Assembly (NCBI GenBank): GCA_036937835.1
Contig: CM072878.1
Span: 14,550,001 to 14,614,000 of the forward strand
DNA length: 64,000 bases
Reading direction: 5' to 3'
DNA from: Pampus argenteus
Lineage: Eukaryota; Chordata; Actinopteri; Scombriformes; Stromateidae
This document shows positions 62,844-64,000 of this stretch, piece by piece (position 1 is the stretch's first letter; every line of letters begins with the position of its first letter). A program made the translations under genes and the position numbers. The notes beneath the pieces were generated by a model. The model did no database searches. It saw only the letters and a list, made by a program, of their open reading frames with translations, and was not told where the DNA came from.

Positions 62844-64000
62844 GCCGCCATACAACAAGCAGCCTACACGCAGGCTTCTCCAGGCAAGATTCCAATAGGT
62901 ACACGCTTGACCTGGTTACCGAAAGCTTATTTTACCCTCTATTGACCAACTTCACTTCCTCTGCTTACACACTTTCCACCCCTTTTTCTATTTCCTTTGT
63001 GACTCCATTACCATACCGCTCCATACCGTTCCGTCTCTCCTGTGTTTCTCATGAGCAGACAGAAAGGTCAGTTTCGCTGCGACACTTTGTCCCTGGACAA
63101 GCACGTAGCACTCTGTTCTGTCGACATCGCTGAGGTCAAAGAATGGAGAAATTATATTAGAGATGTGTCATACGATCATGACTATCGTACACAAAATAGC
63201 GTGTGTGGCTCGGCAGAAGCTGTGTGAAAAGTGAACCACACAGTAATGTGAGGGATTCTCATGAGCTACATTTTGATGAGTAACACCTACAAACGCACAC
63301 AAACTTATGACCTAACCTTTTGAACTTCCTTTCTGGTCAACTTAACTCACAAGAAATGTAAGAATTCTGCCGTTGATGACTCCTATACGGTTTCTGATCG
63401 AGTCACGCTCTTTGTGACACCTCTGAAAATCAGATAACTGGGTTACTACTTGCGGCTCTGCACAATACTAAACTGAGGCCTTTGTGTGCTGTTTCTGTGT
63501 TTCTCACTCAGAAAGGAGCCAAATGAGTTTAACCGCTGAGCATCACTTCCTCTACGTCTACTATAAAAACACACTCTCTCAGCTCTCTAATGTTAATGAA
63601 AAAGGCTCTTATAATGAACGTGTGGATTTGAATGTGTTTTGCTAAGGGTATTTCAGCAAGGCTCTATAAACACTGGCCTAATCTGCAGGAAGCCACAGAA
63701 GTCATGACTCCCCGTCCCCCCCCCTAACCACGTCCCCCCCACACTTTACTATGCACTCAGCGGAGCAGAGGAGAGTGAACACAACCCAATACTAATACTC
63801 ATGCATGGTAACCAGTACACAGACGGTTGCATTAGTGGACCATGGGAGCAGTCTTTTCAGGCCTGACTGTAAAAATGAGGTAACTCTATACTCCTGTGAG
63901 AGAGACGGCTCAGTAGAGGGGTGGTGCGATGAAATATTGTACAAGCACCATAGAGAGAGTCAGTCTTATCGTAAAACACTACGTTGTGTGTTGCAGACAC

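Larger units (their letters stand above)
54501..64000. other. Intergenic or intronic DNA with no gene recognised
   Basis: I find no coding exon, tRNA or rRNA. Several stretches are of higher complexity and richer in homeodomain-type TAAT sites than their surroundings (about 55,700-55,870, 56,600-56,840 and 60,600-60,960). In human the neighbour beyond CDC37 is PDE4A, a gene with very long 5' introns, so this could lie in or near such a gene. I see none of the PDE4 exons I know. Confidence 0.45.

Noticed and set aside
1..64000. Search for tRNA, rRNA, CRISPR arrays or bacterial-type operons
   Set aside because: None seen. The intron-exon structure and repeats show a vertebrate nuclear genome.

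Overview
This is nuclear DNA of a ray-finned fish, most likely a percomorph teleost. It has intron-rich genes with GT-AG splice sites, many AC/GA/AT microsatellites, degenerate LINE remnants and two copies of a short element family I recognise from percomorph genomes. Every gene I can support lies on the minus strand, so transcription runs from high to low coordinates.

Layout from left to right. Positions 1-6,500 are repeat-rich intergenic DNA. RAVER1 occupies 8,598-15,991 (14 coding exons, 726 aa), preceded by a GC-box/CCAAT promoter near 16.1 kb. TYK2 occupies 17,450-24,788 (23 coding exons, 1,171 aa) plus a non-coding first exon near 25.3 kb. CDC37 occupies 27,726-30,201 (8 exons, 374 aa). 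CMC4, a 64-aa twin-CX9C mitochondrial protein, occupies 31,895-32,170. Then comes a tandem cluster of four ICAM-like immunoglobulin-superfamily genes, called A-D here: A 33,200-35,007; B 37,699-39,714; C 42,022-44,788; D 45,387-48,927. From about 49.2 kb to the end I see no gene, only microsatellites and a few complex stretches that could be conserved non-coding elements.

The order RAVER1-TYK2-CDC37 with ICAM genes alongside matches human 19p13.2, so this is an old linkage group. The gene products are functionally related. TYK2 is the JAK kinase of type I interferon and IL-12-family receptors, CDC37 loads kinases onto Hsp90, RAVER1 is a PTB-binding splicing co-regulator, and ICAMs are leukocyte adhesion ligands of beta2 integrins.

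The most interesting part is the ICAM cluster. Genes A, B and D keep the glutamate at the position of the integrin-contacting Glu of ICAM-1 domain 1, while gene C has Gln. Gene B has two candidate transmembrane terminal exons in tandem. Gene A ends without a membrane anchor, and no anchor exon was found for gene D. Gene C has an extra intron inside Ig domain 2. All exon boundaries were worked out by eye from reading frame, phase and splice consensus, and are not supported by transcripts.
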